This document shows positions 1-8,541 of a stretch of 64,000 bases of DNA, one piece after another. The notes below the pieces were generated by a model. The model did not search any database and was not told the DNA's origin. It saw nothing but the letters and a program-made list of their open reading frames with translations. The stretch's first letter is position 1; every line of letters starts with the position of its first letter. This DNA is from Streptomyces neyagawaensis (lineage in GTDB: Bacteria > Actinomycetota > Actinomycetes > Streptomycetales > Streptomycetaceae), in NCBI RefSeq assembly GCF_023516595.1, contig NZ_JAMGBG010000034.1:62001-126000 (forward strand), read 5' to 3'. A program made the position numbers and the translations under genes.

Positions 1-945
1 TCCGCCCCCAGCCCGGCTTCCACCTACCGCATCGAGGATCTGGCGCACCTCAGCGGCACCACCGTCCGCACCATCCGCGCCTACCAGGACAAAGGGTTGC
101 TCCCCCGCCCCGAGCGGCGCGGCCGGGCGAACGTCTACTCGCAGGCCCATCTCCAGCGGCTGCACCAGATCGCGGACCTTCTCGACCGCGGGTACACCTT
201 GGCCTCCATCAAGGAACTCCTCGAGGCATGGGACACGGGCCGCGGCCTCGGAGGGGTGCTCGGTCTGGTCGCCGAGGTGGACGGACCGTGGACCGACGAG
301 CAGGCCGACCGGATCACCCGGTCCGAGTTGGTCGAACGGTTCGGCGGGGTCCCGGACGAGGCCGCCGTGACGGACGCGGTCGAGCTGGGCGTACTGGAGC
401 CGGTCCCCGGCGAGGAGGACCTCTTTCTCGTGCCGAGCCCTCAAGAGCTGTCTGTCGCGGCCGAGTTGCACGCTGCCGGAGTTCCGTTGTCGGCGATCAC
501 GGGCCATCTAAGGGAGTTGAGGGGACAGATCGAGCACATCGCCGCTCGTTTCCTGGACTTCACCACCGAGCACGTGTTCGCTCGCTACCTCAGCGGGCAC
601 CAGGCTCCGAGCGAGGCGGACACTGCCGAAGCCGCAGCCCTGATCCGTCGGCTGCGGCCTCTCGCCCAGCAGTCGGTGGACGCGGAACTCGCCCGCGCGA
701 TGCGCTCATTGGCGACCCGACACCTCAGACAGCATCTCGGTGCCGACGCCTCCGTGCAGCGGACGAGTGAGTCGTTCCCGGTTCAGATCCCGGCCTCCAC
801 AATTCAGGCGGTGGAGAGGCTCGTCGGCCCCGAGCACCTCCAGGCGTTCATCACAGCGGCCGCGGAACGAGAGGTGCAGACACGCACCTTGGACTGCCTG
901 ACAGCAAGTGCTCAGAATACGAGCAAACTTGACCAATCACCCTGA
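1..945 (+). CDS. MerR-family transcriptional regulator (5' end outside window)
   Basis: The reading frame is open from the first base, so the true start lies left of the window. The visible N-terminus holds a MerR-type winged helix (residues YRIEDLAHLSGTTVRTIRAY, then the wing ending RGRANVYSQ), which binds promoter DNA in this family. The following helix LHQIADLLDRGYTLASIKELL is the usual dimerisation-helix lead. The remaining 230 or so residues are a helical effector region that I cannot assign to a known ligand; no metal-binding cysteine cluster is seen. It ends with TGA at 943-945, just before a cluster of DnaA-box-like sites. Family is secure, target and ligand unknown. Confidence 0.85.
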   Translation, partial: SAPSPASTYRIEDLAHLSGTTVRTIRAYQDKGLLPRPERRGRANVYSQAHLQRLHQIADLLDRGYTLASIKELLEAWDTGRGLGGVLGLVAEVDGPWTDEQADRITRSELVERFGGVPDEAAVTDAVELGVLEPVPGEEDLFLVPSPQELSVAAELHAAGVPLSAITGHLRELRGQIEHIAARFLDFTTEHVFARYLSGHQAPSEADTAEAAALIRRLRPLAQQSVDAELARAMRSLATRHLRQHLGADASVQRTSESFPVQIPASTIQAVERLVGPEHLQAFITAAAEREVQTRTLDCLTASAQNTSKLDQSP

Positions 946-958
946 AGAGGGGGTGGTG

Positions 959-1012
959 TTGTCCACAGAATCTCCAATTCCCCTGTGGATAACTCCACTT
1001 GGCTGTGGATCA
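959..1012. other. Cluster of three DnaA-box-like sequences
   Basis: Three DnaA-type 9-mers lie within 54 bp: TTGTCCACA at 959-967 (the Streptomyces consensus), TGTGGATAA at 984-992 (reverse complement TTATCCACA) and TGTGGATCA at 1004-1012 (one or two mismatches). They fill the gap between the MerR gene and kptA. Streptomyces oriC carries many such boxes, and extra-origin clusters that bind DnaA have been reported in this genus. Binding here is inferred from sequence only. Confidence 0.6.
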
Positions 1013-1067
1013 AACATCGCGGCCAAAATCGCGTGCGTGACGCGTGTCTCGCGGGCACGCTGGCGGC

Positions 1068-1616
1068 ATGGACGAAAGACGCACCGTGAAGGTGTCGAAG
1101 TACCTCTCCAAGCATCTGCGACACCAGCCCGAGCGGATCGGGCTCACTCTGGACGACGCCGGCTGGGTCGAGATCGACACGCTCATCGAGGCGGCCGCCG
1201 CACACGGCTTCCGCTTCACCAGGGCGGAACTCGACCACGTGGTCGAAGCCAACGACAAGCGGCGCTTCGCCGTGCAGGGCGACCGCATCCGCGCCAATCA
1301 GGGCCACACCGTCGAGGTGGACCTCGGCCTGCCCCCGGCGACCCCGCCGCCGTACCTCTACCACGGGACGATCGCGGCCTATATGACCGCGATCCGCGCG
1401 GAGGGCCTGCGGCCCATGAACCGGCACGACGTGCACCTGTCACCCGACCGAGAGACCGCCACCCGGGTCGGCGCCCGACGCGGCCGCCCGGTCGTTCTCT
1501 CCGTCGACACCGGAGCGATGCACCGCGACGGCCATGTGTTCCGGGTCAGTGCCAACGGCGTGTGGCTGACCGAGGCGGTTCCGCCCCAGTACTTGCGCTT
1601 CCCGCAGACCCACTGA
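1068..1616 (+). CDS. kptA: RNA 2'-phosphotransferase, Tpt1/KptA family
   Basis: The product is about 182 residues and matches the full Tpt1/KptA fold. The N-terminal half has the signature KYLSKHLRHQPERIGLTLDD followed by GWVEIDTLI. The C-terminal half has YHGT near residue 105 and the RHDVHLSPD segment of the NAD-binding lobe. The enzyme transfers an RNA 2'-phosphate to NAD, giving ADP-ribose 1'',2''-cyclic phosphate; in eukaryotes this finishes tRNA splicing, while the bacterial role is unsettled. I chose the ATG at 1068 rather than an upstream in-frame GTG at 1044 because the conserved domain begins five residues after it. DnaA-box-like sites occupy the upstream gap. Confidence 0.9.
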   Translation: MDERRTVKVSKYLSKHLRHQPERIGLTLDDAGWVEIDTLIEAAAAHGFRFTRAELDHVVEANDKRRFAVQGDRIRANQGHTVEVDLGLPPATPPPYLYHGTIAAYMTAIRAEGLRPMNRHDVHLSPDRETATRVGARRGRPVVLSVDTGAMHRDGHVFRVSANGVWLTEAVPPQYLRFPQTH

Positions 1617-1688
1617 CCACGCCCCGGAGCGGACCCACCCCTCCCGTCCCTGGTCGGACCATCGCGCGTCTGCGCTTACGCTCGAAGC

Positions 1689-2591
1689 ATGAGTCTGCGT
1701 CTGAGCACCGTGATCCTGCCGTACCTCCGCTGGCACGACGGCGGCCGCACCACCTGGCAGCGGGCCGACCAGCTCGGGTTCCACACCGCGTACACATACG
1801 ACCACCTGTCGTGGCGGACCTTCCGGGACGGGCCGTGGTACGGCGCCGTACCGACCCTGACCGCCGCGGCCGCGGTCACGGACCAGCTGCGGCTCGGCAC
1901 CCTGGTGACCTCGCCGAACTTCCGCCACCCGGTGACCCTCGCCAAGGAACTGATCTCCCTCGACGACATCTCCGGCGGCCGGATCACCCTCGGCGTCGGC
2001 GCGGGCGGCACCGGTTTCGACGCCACCGTGCTCGGCCAGGAGCCGTGGACACCGCGCGAGCGCGCCGACCGGTTCGCCGAGTTCGTCCCCCTGCTCGACC
2101 GGCTGCTCAGGGAGGACTCCGTCTCCTTCGAGGGCGACTACTACTCGGCCCACGAGGCGCGCAACATCCCCGGCTGCGTCCAGCGCCCCAGGCTGCCCTT
2201 CGCGGTGGCCGCCACCGGCCCTCGCGGCATGAAGCTGGCGGCGCGCCACGGACAGGCGTGGGTGACCACGGGGGACCCCAAGCTGTTCGAGACGGGCACC
2301 CCGGAACAGTCCGTGCAGGCCATGCGCGGGCAGATCGAGAAGCTGGCCGACGCGGCCGCCCAGATCGGTCGGGACGCCGCCGGGATCGACAAGGTGCTGC
2401 TCACCGGCTTCACCCCGGACCGCGGCCGTCCGCTGGAGTCGCTCGACGCGTTCGTGGACTTCGCCGGCCGCCACGCCGAGCTGGGCTTCACCGACATCGT
2501 GATCCACTGGCCGATCCCGGACTCCGACTTCGCGGCGGACGAGAAGGTCTTCGAACGCATCGCCATGGAGGCCCCCGCCCAGCTGTCCTGA
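1689..2591 (+). CDS. LLM-class flavin-dependent oxidoreductase
   Basis: A 300-residue TIM-barrel protein of the bacterial luciferase-like monooxygenase/F420-dependent family. Typical segments are the N-terminal HTAYTYDHLSWRTF strand, LRLGTLVTSPNFRHPVTLAK (the non-prolyl cis-peptide/flavin strand region), LDDISGGRITLGVGAG, and the late ARHGQAWVTTG strand. Members use reduced FMN or F420 to oxidise or reduce small molecules in the cytosol; the substrate cannot be read from sequence. It starts with ATG 72 bp after kptA and is probably a separate or loosely coupled unit. Confidence 0.8.
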   Translation: MSLRLSTVILPYLRWHDGGRTTWQRADQLGFHTAYTYDHLSWRTFRDGPWYGAVPTLTAAAAVTDQLRLGTLVTSPNFRHPVTLAKELISLDDISGGRITLGVGAGGTGFDATVLGQEPWTPRERADRFAEFVPLLDRLLREDSVSFEGDYYSAHEARNIPGCVQRPRLPFAVAATGPRGMKLAARHGQAWVTTGDPKLFETGTPEQSVQAMRGQIEKLADAAAQIGRDAAGIDKVLLTGFTPDRGRPLESLDAFVDFAGRHAELGFTDIVIHWPIPDSDFAADEKVFERIAMEAPAQLS

Positions 2592-2719
2592 ACCCGCCGG
2601 TCAGCCGCCGCGGCCAGGAAGGCCACGGCGGCTATCGGCGCAGGTCGAGACATGTGCACAGGACAGGCATCACTCACCTGTGCGGGCGCCCGCACGGCCG
2701 TGCACGCATATGCGCGACA

Positions 2720-3598
2720 ATGGGGTCCGTGACCTCAGCGACGAGACAGCCCGAGACCCCGGCCCCGACCGTCCCGCCGCGGCTGATAGCCACGGACCTC
2801 GACGGCACCCTGCTCCGAGACGACAAGTCCGTCTCCCCGCGTACGGTCGCCGCCCTGGCGGCCGCCGAGCAGGCCGGCATCGAGGTCTTCTTCGTCACCG
2901 GGCGCCCGGCCCGCTGGATGGACGTCGTCAGCGAACACGTCCACGGCCACGGCCTCGCGATCTGTGGCAACGGAGCAGCCGTCGTCGACCTGCACGGCGG
3001 CCCCGGCACCCACCGTTTCGTCAAGGTCCGCGAACTGGCGCGGGAGAACGCGCTCGATGCCGTCAGGCTGGTGCGGGACGCAGCGCCGGGCACGGTCTAC
3101 GCCGTCGAGCAGACGTACGGCTTCAACCAGGAGCCCGAGTACCCGAAGCTTCACATGGAGATCCCCGACATCCTCGCGTCGGCCGAGAAGCTGCTGGCCC
3201 CGGGCGGTGTCGCCGATCACGAGCCGGTGCTGAAGATCCTCGCGTACCACCCCTCGATCGACCCCGACGACTTCCTCGCCACCGCCCGCCTGGCCGTCGG
3301 CGACCGCGCCACCATCACCCGGTCCAGCCCCAGCGCCCTGCTGGAGATCAGCGGCCCGGGTGTCTCCAAGGCCAGCACCCTCGCCCTGTGCTGCGCCGAG
3401 CGCGGTATTTCGCACGAGGAGGTCGTCGCCTTCGGCGACATGCCGAACGACGTGGAGATGCTCACCTGGGCCGGCCAGTCGTACGCCATGGGCAACGCGC
3501 ACCCGGACGTCCTCGCGGCCGCCTCCGGCCGAACCGTCGCCAACAACGAGGACGGCGTCGCGGTCGTCATCGAACGCCTGCTGGCAGAGCGGCCGTAA
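2720..3598 (+). CDS. HAD-superfamily hydrolase, Cof-type sugar/nucleotide phosphatase
   Basis: About 292 residues with all four HAD motifs: motif I IATDLDGTLL near residue 25, motif II FVTGRP, the lysine of motif III in the GVSKASTLALC segment, and motif IV GDMPNDVEML. The large C2b-type cap between motifs II and III places it in the Cof/YidA group, which dephosphorylates sugar phosphates or flavin-related phosphates. The ATG at 2720 is the likely start; a GTG follows at 2729. It converges with the M23 peptidase gene only 19 bp away. The substrate is not predictable. Confidence 0.85.
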   Translation: MGSVTSATRQPETPAPTVPPRLIATDLDGTLLRDDKSVSPRTVAALAAAEQAGIEVFFVTGRPARWMDVVSEHVHGHGLAICGNGAAVVDLHGGPGTHRFVKVRELARENALDAVRLVRDAAPGTVYAVEQTYGFNQEPEYPKLHMEIPDILASAEKLLAPGGVADHEPVLKILAYHPSIDPDDFLATARLAVGDRATITRSSPSALLEISGPGVSKASTLALCCAERGISHEEVVAFGDMPNDVEMLTWAGQSYAMGNAHPDVLAAASGRTVANNEDGVAVVIERLLAERP

Positions 3599-3617
3599 CC
3601 GAGGCGGAGCGCCGTGG

Positions 3618-4703
3618 CTACAGCCGCACCCCGTGCTTCAGCAGCCACGGCACGGGGTCCACGCCCGACCCCAGCTCCGGCGTGACCCGTACCTCGAAGT
3701 GCAGATGCGGACCGGTGGAGTTCCCGGTGGTGCCCGACTGACCGATCCACTGACCGGGCGCCACCCGTTCGCCCTGGTCGACGGTGACGGCGGCGAGGTG
3801 TGCGTACTGGGTGTAGTAGCCGTCCGGGTGCTGGAGCACGACCTCGATGCCGAAGGCACCGCCGCACGACACTTTCACCACCCGCCCGACCCCCACCGCC
3901 CGCACCGGTGTGCCGATGGGTACCGCGAAGTCCTGCCCGGTGTGCCGGCTGGACCAGCGCTCACCACCACTGCCGAAGCCGGCGGAGAGCTCGTACGACT
4001 CCACCGGCGCGACCCACGGTCGTGTACGGCCCTGGTTCGGCTGTTCCAGGCGGACGGCGCCCCGGCAGGAGCCGGCCGCGACGGACGCGTCGGCCTGCCC
4101 CTGGAGCGTCCACTGGGCCTGTTCGAGTTTCCGCTGGATGTCCTGCTTGATCTCGCCGAGTTCGGAGTTCCGCTTCTCCAGCCGCCCCCACGCCGTCGCG
4201 GCCCTCGCCTTGCCCGCGGCGAACCGCGCCTCCGCGCGCCGGCTCCTCGTGACCGCCTTGTCGAGCGCCAGATCGGCCTGCCGTCCGGCTCGCTGCCCCC
4301 GCATGAGCTCGTCGGGATCGTCCGCGAGGAGCATCTGCGCGGTGTAAGGCATCCCGCCGCCCTCGCGGTACTGGGCCCGGGCGATCCGGCCGAGGTCGGC
4401 GTGGAACGCGGCGAGCTGCCGCCGTTCCCGCCCGAGCAGCTTCTCCATCCGCTGAGCCTGCACCCCTTGCCGATCCGCGGCCCTCCGCCCGGCCTCGTAC
4501 TGCTGCGTCGCCACGGCCGCCTCCTCGAACAGCCGCGCCACCTGGGCACTGACCCCGGCGTCAGCGGGAACAAAAGCCGGGCTCACTCCGCCGTCACCGC
4601 CGCCGACACCGCCACTCTCGGCGGCTGTCGGCCGAGCCGCGAGAACCGCGGCGGCACACAGCAGCACGGCGACGAGAACCCGATGGCGGCGAAGTGAACG
4701 CAT
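3618..4703 (-). CDS. Secreted coiled-coil M23 peptidase (peptidoglycan endopeptidase)
   Basis: The 361-residue product starts with a signal peptide (MRSLRRHR followed by a hydrophobic stretch ending RPTAAES). A long charged helical region rich in Arg, Ala and Gln (roughly residues 50-220) looks like the coiled coil of NlpD/EnvC-type proteins. The C-terminal LytM domain keeps the zinc residues HTGQDFAVP (HxxxD) and HLHF, with TGNSTGPHLHFEVR typical of M23B enzymes. It should cleave peptide cross-links in the wall, or act as an amidase activator if inactive, but the metal ligands are present. I chose the ATG at 4703 because the signal peptide begins there; an upstream ATG at 4739 adds 12 residues. 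Confidence 0.88.
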   Translation of the reverse strand: MRSLRRHRVLVAVLLCAAAVLAARPTAAESGGVGGGDGGVSPAFVPADAGVSAQVARLFEEAAVATQQYEAGRRAADRQGVQAQRMEKLLGRERRQLAAFHADLGRIARAQYREGGGMPYTAQMLLADDPDELMRGQRAGRQADLALDKAVTRSRRAEARFAAGKARAATAWGRLEKRNSELGEIKQDIQRKLEQAQWTLQGQADASVAAGSCRGAVRLEQPNQGRTRPWVAPVESYELSAGFGSGGERWSSRHTGQDFAVPIGTPVRAVGVGRVVKVSCGGAFGIEVVLQHPDGYYTQYAHLAAVTVDQGERVAPGQWIGQSGTTGNSTGPHLHFEVRVTPELGSGVDPVPWLLKHGVRL

Positions 4704-4934
4704 GCCGCGATCGTGGCCCGCGCCGGAGACCGTGGTCATGTCCGGGGCGTCCAGCCGGGGGACATCCTGCCCTGGATGGACCAGGTCGACTGCTCCGAAC
4801 AGGGGCCCGACACCATCGCGTTCGGCGAGGATCCTTGCGCAAGCCCCACGCACGTACGGCACCTGACGCGGCGCCAGCCTCGACAGCGCCCGAGACCGCA
4901 CGCGAACGGGGGCGCTCCGCCCCTGGTCAGAGGC

Positions 4935-7900
4935 TCAAGCCCTGACCAGCAACTCCCCCGCCGCCTCTCGCTCGACCATCGCACGCAAGGGGCCGTCCAC
5001 CGAGGTCAGTTCGGCGTAGGTCCCGCGCTGCGCGACGCGCCCCTCCGCCAGTACGACGACCTCGTCCACGGCGTCCAGCCCGGCCAGCCGATGGGTGATC
5101 AGCAGGGTCGTCCGGCCCTCGGTCGCGGCCAGCAGATCGGCGGTGAGCGCGTCGGCCGTCGCCAGGTCGAGGTGTTCCGCCGGTTCGTCCAGGACGAGGA
5201 CGGGGAAGTCGGCCAGCAACGCCCGGGCGAGGGCGAGCCGCTGACGCTGGCCGCCGGACAACCGCGCCCCGTGCTCACCGATCAACGTGTCGAGTCCGTC
5301 GGGCAGTCCGTCGACCCAGGCGAGCAGCCGTGCCCGCGCGAGCGCGTCCCTCAGGTCCTCCTCGTCGGCGTCCTTGCGGGCCAGCAGCAGGTTCTCGCGC
5401 ACGGAGCTGTCGAAGAGGTGCGCGTCCTGCGCGCACAGCCCCACGAGGCGCCGTACGTCGTCCCCGTCGAGCGTGGAGGCGTCCGCGCCGCCCAGCGTGT
5501 ACGTCCCCTCGCGCACATCCAGGAACCGCAGCATCACCTGGGCGAGCGTCGTCTTGCCCGCACCCGAGACACCGACAACGGCGACCCTCCGGCCCTGTTC
5601 GAGGGTGAGGTCCAGCCCTGCGAGCGCATCCCGTTCCTGGCCCGCGTACCGGGCACCGAGCCCTTCGAGTCGCAGTGGGAAGGGCGACACCGGCGGCTTC
5701 GCGGGCTGTTCCGGCTCGCGGACGGGGTCAGGGGCATCCAGCACCTCGTAGACCCGCTCCGCGCTTCTGCGCACCCGCTGGCGGAACTGGGCCGCGAGCG
5801 GCATGCCGAGCACCGCCTCGAACGCGGCGAGCGGGGTGAGCACGACGACGGCCATGGCCACACCACTCAGCCGTCCGTCGCCGACCGCCCGGGCTCCCAG
5901 CAGTGCGGTGCCGGTGACGGTGAGCCCCGACACGAGCGCCGTCAGACCGTCGCCGATCGCGGTGGCGGTGGCGGCGCGTGAGGCGATCCGGGTGAGGACC
6001 CGGTCGGCCCGCTTCGCCTCGGCGGTGCGAGCGGGCAGGGCGCCGGCGACCGTCAGCTCGGCGGTGCCGCTCAGCAGGTCGGCCACGCGGGTGGCCAGCA
6101 CGCCACGGGCGGGCGCCAACCGCTGCTCGGCCCGCCGGGCCACGGCTCCGGTGATCAGGGGCACCCCGGCCCCGGCCGCCAGCAGCCCGGCGGCGAGGGC
6201 CGCACCGGCCTCGGGCAGCAGCCAGGCGGTGAACCCGACGGAGGCGGCGGACACGGCCACGGCCGCACCGGCCGGCAACAACCAGCGCACCCAGTAGTCC
6301 TGCAGAGCATCCACATCGGCGACGAGCCGTGAAAGCAGGTCGCCCCGCCGCACCCTGCGCAGCCCGGCGGGAGCCAGGCGCTCCAGTCGCCGGTAGACGG
6401 CCACCCTGGCGTCGGCGAGCATCCGCAGCACGGCGTCGTGGGACACCAGCCGCTCCGCGTACCGGAACACGGCCCGCCCGATCCCGAACGCCCGCGTGGC
6501 GGTCACCGCGACCATCAGATACAGCACCGGAGGCTGCTGCGAGGCCCGCGAGATCAGCCACCCGGACGTCGCCATCAGTCCGACGGCGCTGCCGAGGGCG
6601 AGGCTGCCGAGCAGCAGGGCGAGAGCGAGGCGGCCCCGGCGGGGGCCGGCCATATGACGGACGCGGGTCAGCACGCCGCCCTGCCGTTCGAGCGGGAGGG
6701 ACACAGAAGGCACGGCGGCCGCCGCCGCTTCCGGCTGGTCGGGGCGGCGGGGCGCAGTCGCTTCTGCACGGTCGGCGGAGGGTGCCACGGCGGACACCGC
6801 GGCCTCCTCCAGGCGGACCACCCGGTCCGCGACGTCGAGCAGCGCCGGTCGGTGCACCACGAGGAGGACGGTCCGGCCAACGGCCAGCCGCCGTACCGCT
6901 TCCACGACCTCCGCCTCGGTCTCCCCGTCCAGCGAGGCCGTCGGCTCGTCGAGGAGCAGAACGGGCCGGTCCGCGAGGAAGGCCCGGGCGAGCGCGAGCC
7001 GTTGCCGCTGGCCGGAGGAGAGACCGGCGCCGTCCTCGCCAAGTACCGTGTCGACCCCGGCGGCCAGCGCGTCCACGAACTCCAGCGCTCCGGCGTCGGC
7101 CAGCGCCCGCCGCACCGCCGCGTCGTCCGCGTCCGGCCGGGCCAGCCGTACGTTCTCGGCGATGGACCCGGCGTACAGGTGGGGGCGCTGCGGCACCCAG
7201 GCGACCCGCGAGCGCCACTGCTCCATGTCGAGCATGGCGAGATCGGCTCCGCCGACCGACACGGTGCCCGCAGTGGTCCTGGTGAACCCCAGCAGGACGT
7301 TCAGGAGCGTGGACTTGCCCACCCCGCTCGGCCCGACGATCGCCACTGTCTCACCGGGCGCGACGGTCAAGGACACATCGGAGACGGCGTCGTACGAGCG
7401 CCCGGGGTACCGGACCGTCACCCCCTCGAAGCAGATGTCACCGGAGGGCGGGACCGTCCCCGTGCCGGACGCCGGGACCGGTGTCTCCAGGACCTCGAAG
7501 ATCTCCTCGGCCGCCGCGAGCCCCTCGGCGGCCGCGTGGAACTGGGCACCCACCTGTCGGAGGGGCAGGTAGGCCTCGGGCGCCAGGACGAGGATGACGA
7601 GTCCGATGTACAGATCCATCTCGCCGTGCACGAGCCGCATGCCGATGGTGACCGCGACCAGCGCCACCGAGATCGTCGCCAGCAGTTCCAGAGCGAAGGA
7701 CGACAGGAACGCGATCCGCAGCGTACGCATGGTCGCCTGCCGGTACTCGCCGGTGATCCTTTTGATCGACTCGGCCTGCGCCTTGGCCCGGCCGAACACC
7801 TTGAGCGTCGGCAACCCGGCCACGACGTCGAGGAAGTGCCCCGAGAGCCGTGACAGCAGGCGCCACTGGCGATCCATCTGGGAGCGGGTGGCCCAGCCGA

Positions 7901-8432
7901 TGAGCACCATGAAGATCGGGATCAGGGGCAGAGTGCCGACGATGATCGCAGCCGACACCCAGTCCTCGGTGACGATCCGCGCGAGCACCGCCACGGGCAC
8001 GACCACCGCGAGGCCCAACTGCGGCAGGTAGCGCGAGAAGTAGTCGTCCAGCGCGTCGACGCCGCGAGTGGCGAGGGCGACCAGCGAACCCGTGCGCTGG
8101 CCGCTGAGCCAGCCGGGCCCGAGTGCGACGGCTCGTTCCAGAAGTCGGCCTCGAAGCTCCGACTTCACGGCCGCACTCGCACGATGAGCAGCCAGCTCGG
8201 TGAGCCACGAGACGACGGCCCGTCCCATCGCAACTGCCACCAACAGCAGCAGGGGAGTGCCGAGTTCACCGACGGTCAGCCCGTGCTGGAAGGCACCGAC
8301 CACCACCTCGGCGATGAGCATCGCCTGCGCGATGACGAGCGCGGCCCCGACGGCACCCAGGCCGATGACGGCCGCGAGGAAGAGGCGGGTCGCTCGCGCG
8401 TACCGCAGCAGTCGTGGGTCGATCGGTTTCAC
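4935..8432 (-). CDS. cydCD: Fused CydD-CydC ABC transporter for cytochrome bd assembly
   Basis: About 1165 residues comprising two complete ABC exporters in tandem, each with a six-helix membrane domain and an ATPase. The first ATPase (CydD half) has Walker A GPSGVGKST, signature LSSGQRQR and Walker B VLLLDEPTASLD. The second (CydC half) has GVSGAGKTT, LSGGQRQR and LVLDEPAEHLD. CydDC exports thiols (glutathione or cysteine in E. coli) and is needed to mature heme-bd oxidase. The fusion is common in Actinobacteria. I favour the GTG at 8432, preceded by AAGGG at 8 nt, over an ATG at 8459 that lacks a ribosome-binding site; that GTG lies inside a parS site. The gene is downstream of cydB in the same operon. 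Confidence 0.93.
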   Translation of the reverse strand: MKPIDPRLLRYARATRLFLAAVIGLGAVGAALVIAQAMLIAEVVVGAFQHGLTVGELGTPLLLLVAVAMGRAVVSWLTELAAHRASAAVKSELRGRLLERAVALGPGWLSGQRTGSLVALATRGVDALDDYFSRYLPQLGLAVVVPVAVLARIVTEDWVSAAIIVGTLPLIPIFMVLIGWATRSQMDRQWRLLSRLSGHFLDVVAGLPTLKVFGRAKAQAESIKRITGEYRQATMRTLRIAFLSSFALELLATISVALVAVTIGMRLVHGEMDLYIGLVILVLAPEAYLPLRQVGAQFHAAAEGLAAAEEIFEVLETPVPASGTGTVPPSGDICFEGVTVRYPGRSYDAVSDVSLTVAPGETVAIVGPSGVGKSTLLNVLLGFTRTTAGTVSVGGADLAMLDMEQWRSRVAWVPQRPHLYAGSIAENVRLARPDADDAAVRRALADAGALEFVDALAAGVDTVLGEDGAGLSSGQRQRLALARAFLADRPVLLLDEPTASLDGETEAEVVEAVRRLAVGRTVLLVVHRPALLDVADRVVRLEEAAVSAVAPSADRAEATAPRRPDQPEAAAAAVPSVSLPLERQGGVLTRVRHMAGPRRGRLALALLLGSLALGSAVGLMATSGWLISRASQQPPVLYLMVAVTATRAFGIGRAVFRYAERLVSHDAVLRMLADARVAVYRRLERLAPAGLRRVRRGDLLSRLVADVDALQDYWVRWLLPAGAAVAVSAASVGFTAWLLPEAGAALAAGLLAAGAGVPLITGAVARRAEQRLAPARGVLATRVADLLSGTAELTVAGALPARTAEAKRADRVLTRIASRAATATAIGDGLTALVSGLTVTGTALLGARAVGDGRLSGVAMAVVVLTPLAAFEAVLGMPLAAQFRQRVRRSAERVYEVLDAPDPVREPEQPAKPPVSPFPLRLEGLGARYAGQERDALAGLDLTLEQGRRVAVVGVSGAGKTTLAQVMLRFLDVREGTYTLGGADASTLDGDDVRRLVGLCAQDAHLFDSSVRENLLLARKDADEEDLRDALARARLLAWVDGLPDGLDTLIGEHGARLSGGQRQRLALARALLADFPVLVLDEPAEHLDLATADALTADLLAATEGRTTLLITHRLAGLDAVDEVVVLAEGRVAQRGTYAELTSVDGPLRAMVEREAAGELLVRA

Positions 8433-8439
8433 GTGAAAC
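8426..8439. other. parS site (exact)
   Basis: An exact GTTTCACGTGAAAC overlaps the likely GTG start codon of cydDC (CAC at 8430-8432 on the plus strand). ParB bound here could touch cydDC translation-start DNA directly. Confidence 0.9.
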
Positions 8440-8453
8440 ACCCTTTTCTCAGC

Positions 8454-8479
8454 GGGCATGTTTCACGTGAAACATGCCC
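8454..8479. other. parS site (exact, 8460-8473) inside a 26-bp perfect palindrome
   Basis: The exact 14-mer sits at 8460-8473. The symmetry continues six more bases on each side (GGGCAT/ATGCCC), giving a 26-bp perfect palindrome between cydB and cydDC. In RNA it could form a strong hairpin, so it might also modulate readthrough inside the cyd operon. Confidence 0.9.
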
Positions 8480-8498
8480 CTTCGACCACAGGGGGTGT

Positions 8499-8512
8499 GT
8501 TTCACGTGAAAC
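8499..8512. other. parS site (exact)
   Basis: An exact GTTTCACGTGAAAC lies in the cydB-cydDC gap, the third copy within 87 bp. The three copies start 34 and 39 bp apart. Confidence 0.9.
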
Positions 8513-8541
8513 ATCGCGAACCACACCCCTGGGGCCCAGAC

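Noticed and set aside
908..2600. Long continuous plus-strand frame running from 908 into the HAD gene
   Set aside because: It is a shadow frame across kptA and the LLM gene; only its 3' part (2720-3598) is a real gene with HAD motifs.
6329..7285. Long frame antisense to cydDC
   Set aside because: Arg/Pro-rich translation of high-GC antisense DNA, no start signal or domain.
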